A DNA stretch of 6,126 nt. Source: Desulfobulbaceae bacterium. Lineage in GTDB: Bacteria > Desulfobacterota > Desulfobulbia > Desulfobulbales > SURF-16. Position numbers and translations under genes: made by a program. This document shows positions 5,718 to 6,126 of the stretch, piece after piece; the stretch's first letter is position 1; every line of letters starts with the position of its first letter. The DNA lies in NCBI GenBank assembly GCA_021160685.1, contig JAGHCC010000432.1, forward strand, positions 1 through 6,126, given 5' to 3'. The notes below the pieces were generated by a model that was given only the letters and a program-made list of their open reading frames with translations, was not told where the DNA came from and made no database searches.

Positions 5718-6126
5718 CTATTCTATAAAATCAATAAATTTTTCAGCCAGTATCGGGTCAAACTGCGAGCCGCTATTTTTTCGTATCTCTTCTTTGGCAG
5801 TGACGATATCCATACCTTTTCGGTAGGGTCTGTCAGAAGTCATGGCGTCGTAACTATCAGCAACTGCGATAATTCGAGACAGATAAGGAATTTCTTTCCC
5901 TTTCAGGCCATCCGGGTAGCCATTCCCATCATAGCGTTCATGATGATGTTTTATAATTTTTGAGATACTGGCTATTCGCCTGTCTGATTCCATGGGTCGT
6001 AAAATCTTAGCACCCTGTTCCGGATGTTTTTTGATAACTGCGTATTCTTCTGCTGAAAGTCTGCCCGGCTTGCCTAAAATTTTATCAGGAATACCGATTT
6101 TACCAATATCGTGTAACACGCCACAC
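5718..6126 (-). CDS. HD-GYP domain cyclic-di-GMP phosphodiesterase (N-terminus beyond the right edge)
   Basis: The last 135 residues of an HD-GYP protein are present; the frame is open at the right edge (C-G-V-L-H-D...). The GTG at 6119 falls inside the conserved core, so it is not the true start. Seen in order: the HD pair in LHDIGKIGIPD, GRLSAEEYAVIKKHPEQGAKIL with a metal-ligand His, the paired His of HHHERYDGNGYPDGLKGKEIP containing the GYP signature, and the ADSYDAMTSDRPYR segment with a further Asp. The family is a binuclear or trinuclear metal phosphodiesterase that hydrolyses c-di-GMP to pGpG and/or GMP. All motif residues visible here are canonical, so activity is expected. The missing part must hold the first helices of the HD domain and usually a receiver or sensor domain; an RpfG-like receiver fusion would fit the neighbouring NtrC-type regulator but cannot be seen. 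It is probably cotranscribed with that regulator. Confidence 0.95.
   Translation of the reverse strand, partial: CGVLHDIGKIGIPDKILGKPGRLSAEEYAVIKKHPEQGAKILRPMESDRRIASISKIIKHHHERYDGNGYPDGLKGKEIPYLSRIIAVADSYDAMTSDRPYRKGMDIVTAKEEIRKNSGSQFDPILAEKFIDFIE

Noticed and set aside
6117..6119. GTG at 6119 as the start of the HD-GYP gene
   Set aside because: It encodes the residue just before the catalytic L-H-D of the HD domain; the frame continues to the edge with C-G, so the real start is outside the window.

Overview
The window suggests a signalling region of a Gram-negative, environmental bacterium, most likely a deltaproteobacterium in the broad sense (Desulfobacterota). This rests on a dCache-type histidine kinase with an HEINTPLQYV H-box, an HD-GYP protein next to an NtrC-class regulator, and moderate, uneven GC. 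No taxonomic marker gene is present, so the assignment is weak.

All five recognisable genes lie on the minus strand, so transcription runs from high to low coordinates. The order is: the C-terminal part of an HD-GYP cyclic-di-GMP phosphodiesterase (5718 to the right edge); an NtrC-family sigma-54 activator (4249-5685), 32 nt downstream; a 509-bp non-coding stretch; a 130-residue protein resembling a response-regulator receiver without its phospho-acceptor Asp (3347-3739); a membrane-bound GGEEF diguanylate cyclase (1743-3341), 5 nt further on; a 195-bp spacer; and a membrane-bound sensor histidine kinase (1547 to the left edge). The kinase is open at the left edge, so its ATP-binding domain lies outside.

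The genes form a cyclic-di-GMP and phosphorelay cluster. The HD-GYP protein should degrade c-di-GMP and the GGEEF protein should make it. The kinase and the cyclase have closely similar periplasmic sensor domains with the same conserved positions (HFHL near residue 125, GFE-x-G near residue 168). They may therefore read the same or related ligands, one giving a phosphorylation output and the other a second-messenger output.

The two intergenic gaps hold the least ordinary DNA. Each contains one copy of a 103-bp element, 99/103 identical between copies, with 24-bp terminal inverted repeats starting GTAA and a 19-bp central hairpin. Copy 1 is flanked by a perfect 8-bp duplication (GGTCAGGC) and copy 2 by a 7/8 duplication (GTTGGGTT/GCTGGGTT). 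This is the signature of a small non-autonomous transposable element (MITE), possibly mobilised by an IS66-type transposase. Copy 2 has landed inside another palindromic repeat built on GTAGGTTGGGT. I see no RNA genes, CRISPR array, complete insertion sequence or convincing rho-independent terminator.
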